DNA of 64,000 nucleotides from Anderseniella sp963787895 (GCA_963787895.1 CAWBEX010000007.1:124001-188000), one strand, 5' to 3'. Shown: positions 1 through 8,915, numbered from the stretch's first letter. Numbers and translations are program-made. Notes: generated by a model from the sequence alone, not told the origin.

Positions 1-782
1 TCCAACAGGGCTGACAGCAGGCTGGAATGACAGCCGCTTTCCCTAGCCAGTTCTTCGAGGTAGCCAAGGTCCTTCACGCTGTTTCCGACGCTGAATTTGT
101 AGCCTTCAAAGTTGCCTTCCAGCGCATTGCCGACGATGCGTTCAAGACCTGCCGACTTCCCTGAGCCAAGTAAGGCCAGATCATAGAGTTTGCGCCAGTC
201 CACCCCCAACGCCCTTGCATTCTGGAATGTTTCGATGGCGAGAGCAGCGGTGCCAAGAGCCAGAAAATTGCTGACCAGTTTGGCACGTGCGCCGGATCCA
301 ACCGGGCCGAAGTGCTCGATGCGGCTGCAAAAACAGGAGAGCACTTTGCGTGCCTTGTCCGCAATCTCGCCATCGCAGCCGACGATTGCTCCCAAAACGC
401 CTTGCTCCGCCTGTTGTGCGCCACCCGTCACCGGAGCTTCTACATAGCTCACTCCCAGTGGTTTCAGTATATCATTGAAGCTTTCCGGCCCGCCGGCCTT
501 GTTGGTCGTGGTGTCGATGATGATGGTGCCGGCGCGCAGGGATGGCGCAAGTTCCTTGACGATCTGTTGCGCAACCGCGGTGCCTGTGACGCACATGACG
601 ATGACCTCCGCAGTGCTCGCAATCGCAGCAAGTGATGCCGCTTCAATCGCGCCCCTCGCCACGAGGTCTTCAACCGGAGCGCGGTTTCTGTGAGCAAGAA
701 CGTGAAGTTCATGACCGCTTGTCAGCAGGTTCACGCCCATGCCGTGGCCCATTAAACCGGCGCCGATCAGGCCAACCTTCAT
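1..782 (-). CDS. 3-hydroxyisobutyrate dehydrogenase family oxidoreductase (partial, 3' end outside window)
   Basis: Reading the minus strand from the ATG at 780-782 gives about 260 uninterrupted codons that run off the left edge, so the C-terminus is missing. The N-terminus carries a Rossmann nucleotide-binding motif GAGLMGHGMG. A PVTGG motif follows near residue 122, and the catalytic-lysine region reads GSGARAKLVSNF. These are the three landmarks of the beta-hydroxyacid dehydrogenase family (3-hydroxyisobutyrate, tartronate semialdehyde and related substrates, NAD(P)-dependent, cytosolic). A GGAGG ribosome-binding site sits just upstream of the ATG. The gene is divergent from gshA. A second family member lies at 3723-4679, but the two differ clearly in sequence. 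The substrate cannot be told from sequence. Confidence 0.88.
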   Translation of the reverse strand, partial: MKVGLIGAGLMGHGMGVNLLTSGHELHVLAHRNRAPVEDLVARGAIEAASLAAIASTAEVIVMCVTGTAVAQQIVKELAPSLRAGTIIIDTTTNKAGGPESFNDILKPLGVSYVEAPVTGGAQQAEQGVLGAIVGCDGEIADKARKVLSCFCSRIEHFGPVGSGARAKLVSNFLALGTAALAIETFQNARALGVDWRKLYDLALLGSGKSAGLERIVGNALEGNFEGYKFSVGNSVKDLGYLEELARESGCHSSLLSALL

Positions 783-1056
783 CTGCTGCTCCTCCGTTTG
801 TTAAATCCTGCGCTCTTACCTTGCCTTCATGCCGCCTCCGGTCAATGGCAATAAAGCTGCCCGGTCACCATTGAAGGCGATTATAAAACTGCCTGAGCCT
901 TCCTTAGGGGAGATGCGCTTTGTCGGTGACTGTCTCGCGGCGCATCAGGTTGGTTCGACAAATCAACAAACACTTGGCAGGGAATCTTTGGCTTGCTCTT
1001 GGCCAGAGGCTCGGGCTAGTGGTTTTGCAAACTCGTTGACTTGGAAAGTAGTTCGC

Positions 1057-2439
1057 ATGAGCGTCGCAGTACCCGATACAGCAGAGACCCGCGCCATCAT
1101 TGAAGACAAGGCTCAGCTGGTCAGCTACCTGGAAGCAGGCTGCAAGCCCAAGGAACATTGGCGCATTGGCACCGAGCACGAGAAGTTTGCTTTCCTGACA
1201 GACACGCTGGAGCCTGTGCCGTATTTTGGCGACCGCTCCATCAAGGCGCTTCTTGAGGGTCTGGCTACCCGGTTTGGCTGGACCCCGGCCATGGAGGGTG
1301 AACATATTATTGGCCTTACCGACCCGGCGACAGGTGGCAATGTTTCGCTTGAGCCAGGCGGTCAGTTCGAGTTGTCAGGTGCGCCGCTGGAGAACATCTT
1401 CCAGACCTGTCAGGAGGTGCACGAGCATCTGATGCAGGTACGTGAGGTGGGGGATGAGCTTGGCATCGGTTTTCTTGGGCTGGGCTTCAACCCGCTGTGG
1501 AAGCGTGAAGACATTCCTGTCATGCCCAAGGGCCGTTACAAGATCATGCGTGAATACATGGGCAAGAAAGGCAGCCTGGGCCGGGACATGATGCTTCGCT
1601 CTTGCACGGTTCAGGTGAATCAGGATTTCTCTTCGGAAGCTGACATGGTGCAGAAAATGCGTGTGTCGCTGGCGTTGCAACCGGTGGCAACAGCATTGTT
1701 TGCTTGTTCGCCGTTTACCGAAGGCAAGCCCAACGGGTTCAGGTCGTTCCGGTCTGAAATCTGGCGTGACACAGACCCTGACCGTACTGGCATGTTGCCG
1801 TTCGTGTTCGACGAGGGATTCGGGTTTGAGCAGTATGTCGACTATGCCATTGACGTGCCGATGTATTTCGTAAATCGCGGTGGCAAGTACATCGATTGTT
1901 CCGGTGAAAGCTTCCGCGCATTCATGGCAGGCACCATGCCAAAGTTGCCTGGCGAAAAGCCGACCATGAAGGATTGGGCCGATCACCTAACCACGATTTT
2001 CCCAGAGGTCCGGTTGAAGAAATTCATCGAACAGCGCGGAGCGGATGCAGGCGCGTGGCGCCGCCTGTGCGCGTTGCCGGCGTTTTTCACGGGGTTGCTG
2101 TACGACCAGTCATCGCTGGATGCCGCCTGGGATCTTTGCAAGGACTGGAATGCAAAACAACGACAGGATCTGCGTGATGCAGTGCCTGTTGATGGTCTGA
2201 ACGCAATCATCGCAGGGCGCAGGCTGCAGGATGTGGCGATTGACGTGCTGGCCATTGCCCGCGCGGGCCTGGATGCACGCGCCGTGGTGGGACCAGGCGA
2301 GAAGACCGAAGCCAAATTCATTGACGTTCTCGACGAGATTGCCCAATCCGGCAACTCGGCTGCAGATGACCTGTTGAACCTTTACGAAACGCAGTGGGCC
2401 GGCGACGTAAAACGCGTCTACCGGGACTTTGCTTTCTAG
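1057..2439 (+). CDS. gshA: Glutamate-cysteine ligase (GCS2/plant-type)
   Basis: ATP-dependent ligation of L-glutamate and L-cysteine, the first step of glutathione synthesis in the cytosol. The 460-residue protein matches the length of the proteobacterial/plant-type GshA family. Recognisable segments are WRIGTEHEKFAF near the N-terminus, the glycine-rich LEPGGQFELSG stretch, LGLGFNPLWKREDIP and MPKGRYKIMREYM. The open frame extends upstream to 829, but the 76 extra residues do not look like the family. The protein proper begins MSVAVPDT at 1057, leaving a divergent promoter region of about 270 bases toward the dehydrogenase on the left. The next gene starts 40 bases downstream on the same strand. 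Confidence 0.95.
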   Translation: MSVAVPDTAETRAIIEDKAQLVSYLEAGCKPKEHWRIGTEHEKFAFLTDTLEPVPYFGDRSIKALLEGLATRFGWTPAMEGEHIIGLTDPATGGNVSLEPGGQFELSGAPLENIFQTCQEVHEHLMQVREVGDELGIGFLGLGFNPLWKREDIPVMPKGRYKIMREYMGKKGSLGRDMMLRSCTVQVNQDFSSEADMVQKMRVSLALQPVATALFACSPFTEGKPNGFRSFRSEIWRDTDPDRTGMLPFVFDEGFGFEQYVDYAIDVPMYFVNRGGKYIDCSGESFRAFMAGTMPKLPGEKPTMKDWADHLTTIFPEVRLKKFIEQRGADAGAWRRLCALPAFFTGLLYDQSSLDAAWDLCKDWNAKQRQDLRDAVPVDGLNAIIAGRRLQDVAIDVLAIARAGLDARAVVGPGEKTEAKFIDVLDEIAQSGNSAADDLLNLYETQWAGDVKRVYRDFAF

Positions 2440-2479
2440 AATACTGTCAGGAAAAGTTGTCAATCCTTGGAGTAGCTGC

Positions 2480-3703
2480 ATGAAAATTTCCGGCCTCAAG
2501 ACCTTTGTTGTGGCCAATCCGCCACCACGACGCGGCGGGCGCTATTTTATCTTCCTGAAGCTCGTCACCGACAACGGCATTGAAGGTGTCGGGGAGGTTT
2601 ACAACGCTACTTTCGCTCCACATGTCATCGTCAAGATGATCGAGGATGTATTTCAGCGTAATGTTGAGGGAACCGACCCTTTCCATATTGAACGTTTCTG
2701 GCGCAGAGCTTATTCGCGTGGCTACTCCATGCGCCCAGACATCACGCTCATGGGCGTCATGTCCGGAATCGAGATGGCCCTGTGGGACATCTGTGGAAAA
2801 GCTGTGGAAAAGCCTGTGTATGAGCTGTTGGGAGGCCGTGTACATGACCGGCTGCGTTCCTACACTTATCTGTATGCTCCAGCCGACGTCGACGCCTATG
2901 CCTACACTGACGCGGGCAACAAGGTGTACTACGATCCTGATGCCGCAGCTGAACGTGCCCTGCATTATGTGAACCTTGGGTTCACTGCCGTAAAGTTCGA
3001 CCCGGCCGGGCCTTACACCGCGTTTGATCCGCACATGCCGAGCCTCGAGCGGATGGAGTTGTCAGAGCAGTTCTGCAGGCGCATCCGCGAGGCGGTTGGC
3101 AACAAGGCCGACTTGCTGTTCGGCACTCACGGGCAGTTCACCACCTCCGGTGCGATCAGGCTTGCGCGCAGGCTCGAAGCTTATGACCCGTTGTGGTTTG
3201 AAGAACCGTGCCCGCCCGAGATGCCCGAAGAAATGGCCAGGATCGCGCGTTCCACGAAGATCCCGATTGCCACGGGCGAACGGCTGACAACAAAGTACGA
3301 GTTTGCCCGGGTGCTGCAGGCTGGTGCTGCCTCAATCCTGCAGATGGCACTGGGCCGGGTAGGTGGATTGCTGGAAGCCAAGAAGATCGCAGGCATGGCA
3401 GAAGCACATTATGCGCAGATTGCACCACATCTTTACTGCGGCCCGATCGAAGGTGCGGCCAACGTACAGATATCAACCTGTTCGCCCAACTTCCTGATCC
3501 TTGAAAGCATCGAGGAATGGGACGGCTTTCATTCCGACATTCTCATCAAGCCGATGCAGTTTGAAGATGGTTTCGTTGTCCCTCCAACAGCGCCTGGCCT
3601 TGGTGTGGAGTTGAACGAGGAAGTGGCGCTGGCCCACCCATTGACTGACATGGATGACTTGCATATTGCGCCGGGCGAAGAGCCTGCATCGTGGAATGAC
3701 TAA
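2480..3703 (+). CDS. Mandelate racemase/muconate lactonizing enzyme family protein (galactonate dehydratase-like)
   Basis: A 407-residue member of the enolase superfamily, resembling sugar-acid dehydratases such as D-galactonate dehydratase. The N-terminal capping domain covers about 1-120, with GIEMALWDICGKA near 96. The barrel carries WFEEPCPPE (Glu241), IATGERL (Glu267) and APHLYCGP (His317). Two expected acidic residues are not obvious: the first metal-ligand position reads FGTHG rather than VDFHG, and the usual QPD strand reads LQMALGRVGG. I recall relatives with the same GTHGQ reading, so this may define a subfamily rather than a dead enzyme. ATG 2480 follows a GGAG site. The frame is followed by a hydroxyacid dehydrogenase, suggesting one operon for an unknown hydroxy or sugar acid. 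Confidence 0.85.
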   Translation: MKISGLKTFVVANPPPRRGGRYFIFLKLVTDNGIEGVGEVYNATFAPHVIVKMIEDVFQRNVEGTDPFHIERFWRRAYSRGYSMRPDITLMGVMSGIEMALWDICGKAVEKPVYELLGGRVHDRLRSYTYLYAPADVDAYAYTDAGNKVYYDPDAAAERALHYVNLGFTAVKFDPAGPYTAFDPHMPSLERMELSEQFCRRIREAVGNKADLLFGTHGQFTTSGAIRLARRLEAYDPLWFEEPCPPEMPEEMARIARSTKIPIATGERLTTKYEFARVLQAGAASILQMALGRVGGLLEAKKIAGMAEAHYAQIAPHLYCGPIEGAANVQISTCSPNFLILESIEEWDGFHSDILIKPMQFEDGFVVPPTAPGLGVELNEEVALAHPLTDMDDLHIAPGEEPASWND

Positions 3704-3722
3704 CCCCAAGGGAAAAACAAAA

Positions 3723-4679
3723 ATGAAAGTTGGCTTTATCGGGCTGGGCAATGTCGGTGGCAAGCTGGCCGGCAGCCTTGTCAGAAACGGGTTTGACACG
3801 GTGGTGCATGATCTCAAGCGTGAGACGGCGCAGAAGTTCATTGATCGCGGCGCTGCATGGGCTGACAGCCCGAAGCAGATGGCTGAAATGTGTGACGTGG
3901 TCATTACCTGCCTGCCATCACCCAAAGCCTGCTCGGAGGTGATGGAAGGTGAAAACGGCATCATTCACGGCCTGTCAGCGGGCAAGGTGTGGATGGAAAT
4001 GTCCACCACCGACGAAGCCGAGGTCAAGCGTATGGGAGAACTGGTGCGCGCCAAAGGCGCGTTCCCAGCCGAGTGCCCCGTGTCAGGTGGTTGTCACCGG
4101 GCAGACACCGGCAACATCTCGATCTTCGTTGGCGGCGACCGCGAAACCTTTGAAAAGGTATTGCCGCTGACCACAACGCTGGGCCGCCGTGTGCTGCACA
4201 CCGGACCACTGGGGTCAGCCTCCACGTTGAAAGTGATGACAAACTATCTAGCCACTGCCAATTTGCTGACCTGTTGCGAGGCGCTGGTCACCATGAAGGC
4301 GGCGGGAATGGACCTTGCCACCACCTATGAAGCGATGAAGATTTCATCTGGCACCAGCTTTGTGCACGAAACCGAAAGCCAGCTCATCCTCAATGGGTCG
4401 CGCGATGTGAATTTCACCATTGACCTGGTGCTCAAGGACATCGGCCTGTTCCAGACCATAGCCGAGCGCAACAACGTGCCACTGGAAATCTCGCCAATGA
4501 TCATCGACATCATGAAGGATGGCCAGAAGCGCTATGGCGAGCGGGCCAACTCCGACGACATCATAAGACGGCTGGAAGAAGCTACCGGACTGTCTATTCT
4601 TGCAGATGGTTTTCCGGCTGAGCTGGTTGACGATGAGCCGGAAGAAAAGGGCTATGAGGTCGTGCCGCCGGGGCGGTAA
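3723..4679 (+). CDS. NAD-binding beta-hydroxyacid dehydrogenase (3-hydroxyisobutyrate dehydrogenase family)
   Basis: A 318-residue cytosolic oxidoreductase. The nucleotide-binding loop is GLGNVGGKLAG at residues 7-17, the substrate-binding motif reads CPVSGGCHRADTG, and the catalytic lysine region is GSASTLKVMTNY. It starts 19 bases after the dehydratase-like gene, with AAGGGA ahead of ATG 3723. An alternative ATG at 3696 overlaps the upstream stop but lacks the family N-terminus. Co-transcription with an enolase-superfamily dehydratase suggests a short hydroxy-acid catabolic route; the actual substrate is unknown. The tail after about residue 300 is acidic and less typical of the family. Confidence 0.88.
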   Translation: MKVGFIGLGNVGGKLAGSLVRNGFDTVVHDLKRETAQKFIDRGAAWADSPKQMAEMCDVVITCLPSPKACSEVMEGENGIIHGLSAGKVWMEMSTTDEAEVKRMGELVRAKGAFPAECPVSGGCHRADTGNISIFVGGDRETFEKVLPLTTTLGRRVLHTGPLGSASTLKVMTNYLATANLLTCCEALVTMKAAGMDLATTYEAMKISSGTSFVHETESQLILNGSRDVNFTIDLVLKDIGLFQTIAERNNVPLEISPMIIDIMKDGQKRYGERANSDDIIRRLEEATGLSILADGFPAELVDDEPEEKGYEVVPPGR

Positions 4680-4859
4680 AACACAGTGGCGAGGAAGCAG
4701 GCGGAACTCACCTGGTGCGCTGAATGGTTCTCTGTCTTCGCGTCCTCACTGAAAGGAACAGAACGATTGCGTTGATGCAAATGCAATCAGTGATGCACAC
4801 CCGCGCGGTTGCCGGCACCTTGGCAGGCGATATTACGCCGAGGTTGGCGAATGGCAGAG

Positions 4860-5234
4860 TCACAGTTTGGCCAGGTAGGGCGCAGCAAATACAAAAATTA
4901 CCACTAGCCAGGCAAGAATGATCATGGCTGCCCCGATCCGGCTGGCGGGCAAGCTGGTTCTGCTGCGAGCTGCACGCCTGAACTGCACCATCATGTCTGC
5001 CGGGATAAGGCGAACTGCCAGCCATATTCCCAGGGGAACAAGTATCAGGTCGTCCAGATACCCGATAATTGGAATAAAGTCCGGGATCAGGTCAATCGGA
5101 CTGAGTGCATAAACTGTCACGAGAACGGCAAGGCAGCGTGCAGGCCAGGGAGTTCGAGGATCACGCGCGGCAAGGTAAATCGCCACCAGTTCCAGCTTTA
5201 GGGCGCTTGCCCATCTCTTTAGTGCATCAAGCAT
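4860..5234 (-). CDS. YkvA-type DUF1232 membrane protein
   Basis: A 124-residue protein with the DUF1232 hallmark YALSPIDLIPDFIPIIGYLD near its middle, followed by a hydrophobic helix (LILVPLGIWLAVRLI) and a C-terminal transmembrane helix (AAMIILAWLVVIFVFAA). The family is widespread, small and membrane-associated, with no settled function. ATG 5234 is preferred over the in-frame TTG three bases upstream. It is convergent with the dehydrogenase ending at 4679 and divergent from the transporter at 5362. Confidence 0.88.
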   Translation of the reverse strand: MLDALKRWASALKLELVAIYLAARDPRTPWPARCLAVLVTVYALSPIDLIPDFIPIIGYLDDLILVPLGIWLAVRLIPADMMVQFRRAARSRTSLPASRIGAAMIILAWLVVIFVFAAPYLAKL

Positions 5235-5361
5235 CAACGGATTTGTCCTGGATCATGGCTTGAGGGCACAATTGCCTGCATTATGGGTCTGACGAGTGTT
5301 GGCCGAGTGTATTCCAGGTCAATGGCAAGTGAAAAGTTTTAAGGAATAATGGGGTTGTCAC

Positions 5362-6057
5362 ATGAGCAGGCTTCATATTGAAACCCATGCCGCCCACAGG
5401 GTCGGGTGGTTGCGCGCGGCGGTATTGGGAGCCAACGACGGGCTTGTGTCGACGGCCAGCCTGATCGTCGGCGTAGCTGCGGCTCACGCGCCGTCAGGGC
5501 AAATTCTGATTGCGGGAACGGCCGGGCTGGTAGCAGGTGCCATGTCGATGGCGGCTGGCGAGTATGTGTCTGTAAGCTCGCAATCCGACACCGAGTCCGC
5601 TGATCTCGCCCGCGAGACATTGGAGCTGGAGCAGCAGCCGGAGTTTGAATTGAGCGAGCTGGCTCAGTCGTTTGAAGCTCGAGGGGTCACTGCAAAAACC
5701 GCCCTGCAGGTGGCAAGGGAATTGACTGCCAAAGACGGGCTTGCCGCGCATGCACGCGAGGAACTGGGCATATCAGAGATCACCACCGCACGGCCGGTAC
5801 AGGCAGCTGCCACTTCAGCAACGACCTTCGCCATCGGTGCGGCATTGCCGCTTGTGGTCGTGCTGATGTCACCCGCAGTTGCGCTGCTGTATGCAGTACC
5901 GCTTTCCACGGTGGTATTTCTTGCGTTGCTTGGTGCAATGGGAGCCAGGGCCGGCGGTGCAGACCTGCTGCGCGGCACCGTCCGCGTGACCTTCTGGGGT
6001 GTGGTGGCCATGGCCGTCACAGCGCTGGTCGGGACCATGTTTGGCGCGGTGGTATGA
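5362..6057 (+). CDS. VIT1/CCC1 family transporter (predicted iron/manganese transport)
   Basis: A 231-residue integral membrane protein. The N-terminal helix region (AAVLGANDGLVSTASLIVGVA) and the motif MSMAAGEYVSVSSQ are characteristic of the vacuolar iron transporter/Ccc1 family, which moves Fe(II) or Mn(II) out of the cytosol. A cytoplasmic acidic helical insert follows at about 75-135 (Glu-rich, corresponding to the metal-binding domain), then three more helices, giving about five in all. Length is normal for bacterial members. No Fur, Irr or MntR box was recognised in the 127-base upstream gap. Confidence 0.9.
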   Translation: MSRLHIETHAAHRVGWLRAAVLGANDGLVSTASLIVGVAAAHAPSGQILIAGTAGLVAGAMSMAAGEYVSVSSQSDTESADLARETLELEQQPEFELSELAQSFEARGVTAKTALQVARELTAKDGLAAHAREELGISEITTARPVQAAATSATTFAIGAALPLVVVLMSPAVALLYAVPLSTVVFLALLGAMGARAGGADLLRGTVRVTFWGVVAMAVTALVGTMFGAVV

Positions 6058-6078
6058 TCCCGCAGGTTTGGGCGAAAC

Positions 6079-6963
6079 TCATTCGGCCGCAACACCCATT
6101 GCTGCCGGCGTCAGACAACACATGGCATCAGTTATATGAGCCGCAAGTGCATTGACCGCCTGATTTCTGTCGGACCCCTTCACCATGCCGATATCGAACG
6201 AACCCAGCGGCGGAAAACCATCTGATTCGGTAAGTATTCTCATGCCAGGCCGCATGCAGATTTCCGGAATGGCACCAATGGCAAGTCCGGACAGAACGGC
6301 TGCATTGATGGCCACGGAATTTGCGCTGGAATAGGCCAGGCGGTATTGCCGCTTCATGGCGGCCAGTGAGTCAATCGCCATCTGCCGCCAGGCACAGCCA
6401 TGTTGTGACAACGCAACTGGCAGCACCTCGTCCCTATGCACGCTGTGACGGCTGGATGCTACCCACAGCAGCTTTTCAGACCGCACGATTTCTGCTTCCG
6501 GCACATCAGTCTGGCAGGTGATCATGGCAAGGTCGATTTCACCAGCCTTGACCGCAGCAATGAGTTTGTGGCTGGGCTGGCAGTCAACATCCACCGACAC
6601 CTTGCAATGAGTGCGGGCAAACCTCGCCAATACGTCCGGCAGTATGCGGTCTGCGTAGTCATCCGGCGTGCCAAAGCGGATGTGGCCGGCCACCTCTGGC
6701 CTTGTGAAAGCGGTCATCACCTCGTCATTCAATTGTATCATGCGGCGGGCATATTCCAGGATCAGTTGGCCGTCAGGCGTCACGGTGTTGGTGCGGCCAT
6801 CGCGCTGTACCAGCGGCTTGCCGACCAGGTCCTCAAGCCGTTTCACCTGCATGGAAACGGCAGACTGGGTTCGGCCTACCTCTTCTGCGGTGCGGGTGAA
6901 ATTGCCGGTTTCGGCCAATATGGCGAAGGTGCGCAAAAGGTCCACGTCAAGGTTCGGCAGCAT
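6079..6963 (-). CDS. LysR family transcriptional regulator
   Basis: A 294-residue LysR-type regulator. The N-terminal winged helix-turn-helix reads LRTFAILAETGNFTRTAEEVGRTQSAVSMQVKRLE over residues about 10-45 (shown here only as landmarks: TRTAEEVGRTQSAVS), followed by a linker helix and a periplasmic-binding-protein-like effector domain from about residue 90. It is transcribed divergently from a DUF1127 protein across a 107-base gap that contains AT-rich sequence suitable for an operator. Its effector and targets cannot be read from the sequence. Confidence 0.92.
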   Translation of the reverse strand: MLPNLDVDLLRTFAILAETGNFTRTAEEVGRTQSAVSMQVKRLEDLVGKPLVQRDGRTNTVTPDGQLILEYARRMIQLNDEVMTAFTRPEVAGHIRFGTPDDYADRILPDVLARFARTHCKVSVDVDCQPSHKLIAAVKAGEIDLAMITCQTDVPEAEIVRSEKLLWVASSRHSVHRDEVLPVALSQHGCAWRQMAIDSLAAMKRQYRLAYSSANSVAINAAVLSGLAIGAIPEICMRPGMRILTESDGFPPLGSFDIGMVKGSDRNQAVNALAAHITDAMCCLTPAAMGVAAE

Positions 6964-7070
6964 GATTTCATTCCATCAGAATTGTTGATGATTGTGATAA
7001 ATACTATTCGTTGGATTGATGGTTAGTCAAGGCGCATATTCAGGTCACACCAAACGAGGAGAACACGACA

Positions 7071-7325
7071 ATGACTGATTGCACCGTACAAGACGTTCGT
7101 TCTGGCACCAGCGCCAACAAGGGTTTTTCGCTGGCTACACTGTTTCGCAACTGGAAGGCGCGCTCGAAAATCCGCAACATGCTGGACCTCGATGACCGGA
7201 TGCTGACGGACATTGGCGTCCGCCGCGACGAAGTGATCTGGGCATCCTATTTGCCGCTCAGCACAAACGCGGCTCTGGAGCTGGAGACAGCAGCCTTCCG
7301 CCGCCGTCACGAGCGCGCCGCTTAG
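7071..7325 (+). CDS. DUF1127 domain-containing small protein
   Basis: An 84-residue protein whose middle part (FRNWKARSKIRNMLDLDDRM, then LTDIGVRRDEV) is the DUF1127 signature, a helical arginine-rich domain common in alphaproteobacteria. Some family members act in RNA turnover and phosphate or stress responses, but the role here is not known. GAGGAG lies 9-14 bases ahead of ATG 7071. It is divergent from the LysR gene, the usual arrangement for a regulator and its target. Confidence 0.88.
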   Translation: MTDCTVQDVRSGTSANKGFSLATLFRNWKARSKIRNMLDLDDRMLTDIGVRRDEVIWASYLPLSTNAALELETAAFRRRHERAA

Positions 7326-7337
7326 CAAACTGAAGCG

Positions 7338-7856
7338 CTATTTCTGGCCAGCTTGAATGCGGAACCTGGAGTGTTCCGGTTCGAGCTGGTCAAGGAAGCT
7401 TAGAATTTCCCCGCGAAGCAGCTGTGAAAAGTCAGTGCCATAAAATCCGTTGGGCCGCTGCCCGGGCACTGGGCACCCCGGTATGTCATTGCACTCGACG
7501 ATAACGGGGCCTTCTTCTGTTACGGCAATATCCCAGCCGCAGACAGTGTGTTTCGACATGGCAGTGTGGGCGGCAATTGCCACTTCAAGCAACTGCTTGA
7601 TTCGGGAATGGCCGTAGGTGCGCTGTGAAGCACCGCTGTACTTCAGCCATGGCATCAGCACATCAGCCACCAGGTAGCCCGGCAGCAAAAACCATGACCT
7701 GGCCAGACGGGCGGCAATCGTGGCGTCCATGGTGCGAAAGGCAAGGCAGGCTCGCGCGGCAAGAAACATGTTGCGTTCGGTTGCTTCGCGGTTGCGGTAG
7801 TTGGATAACAGCCCGCCCGGAGGGAAATTTCCCAGACACCGTTTCACTTGCTTCAT
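7338..7856 (-). CDS. ATP-grasp-like protein, apparently truncated at the N-terminus
   Basis: 172 residues. The C-terminal half contains CGWDIAVTEEGPVIVECND followed by a short GQRP...F..LL segment, resembling the final strands of the sugar-transfer-associated ATP-grasp family, where this Glu-Asn pair binds metal and ATP. That family normally has well over 300 residues, and the N-terminal ATP-binding domain is absent here. A TGA lies two codons upstream of ATG 7856, so the frame cannot extend. The open frame before that stop (about 45 codons) shows no recognisable ATP-grasp sequence. It may be a decayed gene or a divergent short protein. Confidence 0.5.
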   Translation of the reverse strand: MKQVKRCLGNFPPGGLLSNYRNREATERNMFLAARACLAFRTMDATIAARLARSWFLLPGYLVADVLMPWLKYSGASQRTYGHSRIKQLLEVAIAAHTAMSKHTVCGWDIAVTEEGPVIVECNDIPGCPVPGQRPNGFYGTDFSQLLRGEILSFLDQLEPEHSRFRIQAGQK

Positions 7857-8051
7857 GTATCAACTCGGCTGGATGGTGTCGACACGACGTCTGAAGTCTG
7901 AAACCGCAACTTTGAGTGTGACGACACTATTTGGTCCGGGCCCATCCTCAAAGAAATAGTTCTCGCGTACCCTTAGCGGCCGGCACGAACGACGCATGTG
8001 CTACGCGTGTCGTGGTGTTCAATGAAAGCCGCACCACCTCGCCATGAAGTA
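7857..8051. other. Intergenic stretch between the ATP-grasp fragment and the DUF937 gene
   Basis: About 195 bases without a convincing gene. The minus strand holds a 45-codon open frame that stops two codons before the ATP-grasp-like start. It has no recognised motif and no clear ribosome-binding site. No terminator hairpin or repeat was found. Confidence 0.5.
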
Positions 8052-8882
8052 CTACCTGTAACCCAGCCTCCGGTTAACCGACTCAAGCAAATCATCCGCG
8101 GCGTTGCCCGAGCCTGTTTTGGTGTCACCTGCTATGATCTCGTCCAGGCTTTCGCGACCCCGGCTGACTACCTCGCCATTGCCTTGCGGGCGCTGGCCAC
8201 CGCCGAGGATTTCACGCAGCAGATCATCAAGTCCACCGCCTTGTGGCTGGCGTTGGCGCGGTTGCGGCGAGGGCTGCCCGCGTCCGCCACCGAGAACGTC
8301 ACGCAACAGATCATCAAGTCCACCACCTTGGCCGCCCTGAGGTGAAGGCTGCGGCGACGGCGCGCGTTGTTGCGCCTGACCGCCACCCAGAATGTCGCCG
8401 AGAATGTCACCGAGGCCACCATCGCCCTGACCACCGCGCGGCTGGCGCGTTTGCGCCTGGCCACCACCGGTCATCTGCTTGAAAATGGCGCCAATGACCA
8501 TGGATGCTATGACAGGCAGCATCTTGCGCAGGATGGCTCCTCCAATACCGGTTGAACCCGCCGCCTGCATGGTCACTTCACGGCTTACCTGCTTGTTTCC
8601 AAACAGATGTCCGAGGATGCCGTTGCCATCATCGCGGACATTGTCATATTGCACGGCCTGCGCATCATCGAGATAGCGCTCATGCCTGCCACCACTCAAT
8701 GCTTCAAGCAGCGAGGCCATGCCATCGTCCTGACGGGTGTTCTGCCGCACCCCGGCCGTCACCACGGGGGCAAGTTCCGCAACGGCCTTCAACGTTTGTT
8801 CGCGCGTCAGGCCAAATTGCTGGCCCAGCACATCAAGACCATGGCCATTGTGGGAGCGGGCGATCATTTCAACGATATTCAT
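8052..8882 (-). CDS. DUF937 domain protein with glycine-rich LxDxL repeats
   Basis: A 276-residue protein. Residues 1-135 match the DUF937 pattern (N-terminal MNIVEMIARS, later GILGHLFG, GGAILRKMLPVIASMVIGAI). The C-terminal half is low-complexity Gly/Gln/Pro and holds three near-identical 14-residue units: GGLGDILGDILGGG at 155, GGLDDLLRDVLGGG at 187 and GGLDDLLREILGGG at 216. DUF937 proteins are bacterial, of uncertain function. No signal peptide or membrane helix is clear apart from the hydrophobic stretch at 121-135. It starts 33 bases after a related gene and is probably last in the TldD/HAD/MATE operon. Confidence 0.85.
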   Translation of the reverse strand: MNIVEMIARSHNGHGLDVLGQQFGLTREQTLKAVAELAPVVTAGVRQNTRQDDGMASLLEALSGGRHERYLDDAQAVQYDNVRDDGNGILGHLFGNKQVSREVTMQAAGSTGIGGAILRKMLPVIASMVIGAIFKQMTGGGQAQTRQPRGGQGDGGLGDILGDILGGGQAQQRAPSPQPSPQGGQGGGLDDLLRDVLGGGRGQPSPQPRQRQPQGGGLDDLLREILGGGQRPQGNGEVVSRGRESLDEIIAGDTKTGSGNAADDLLESVNRRLGYR

Positions 8883-8915
8883 GGGGGTTACTCACTATTG
8901 CTTTGCATGTTTTCT

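Noticed and set aside
1375..1986. A 203-residue minus-strand open frame
   Set aside because: Fully antisense to gshA and without recognisable motifs.
8140..8400. DNA repeats that might suggest a CRISPR or tandem array
   Set aside because: They encode the Gly-rich LxDxL units of the DUF937 protein in frame and differ at the DNA level, so they are coding repeats.
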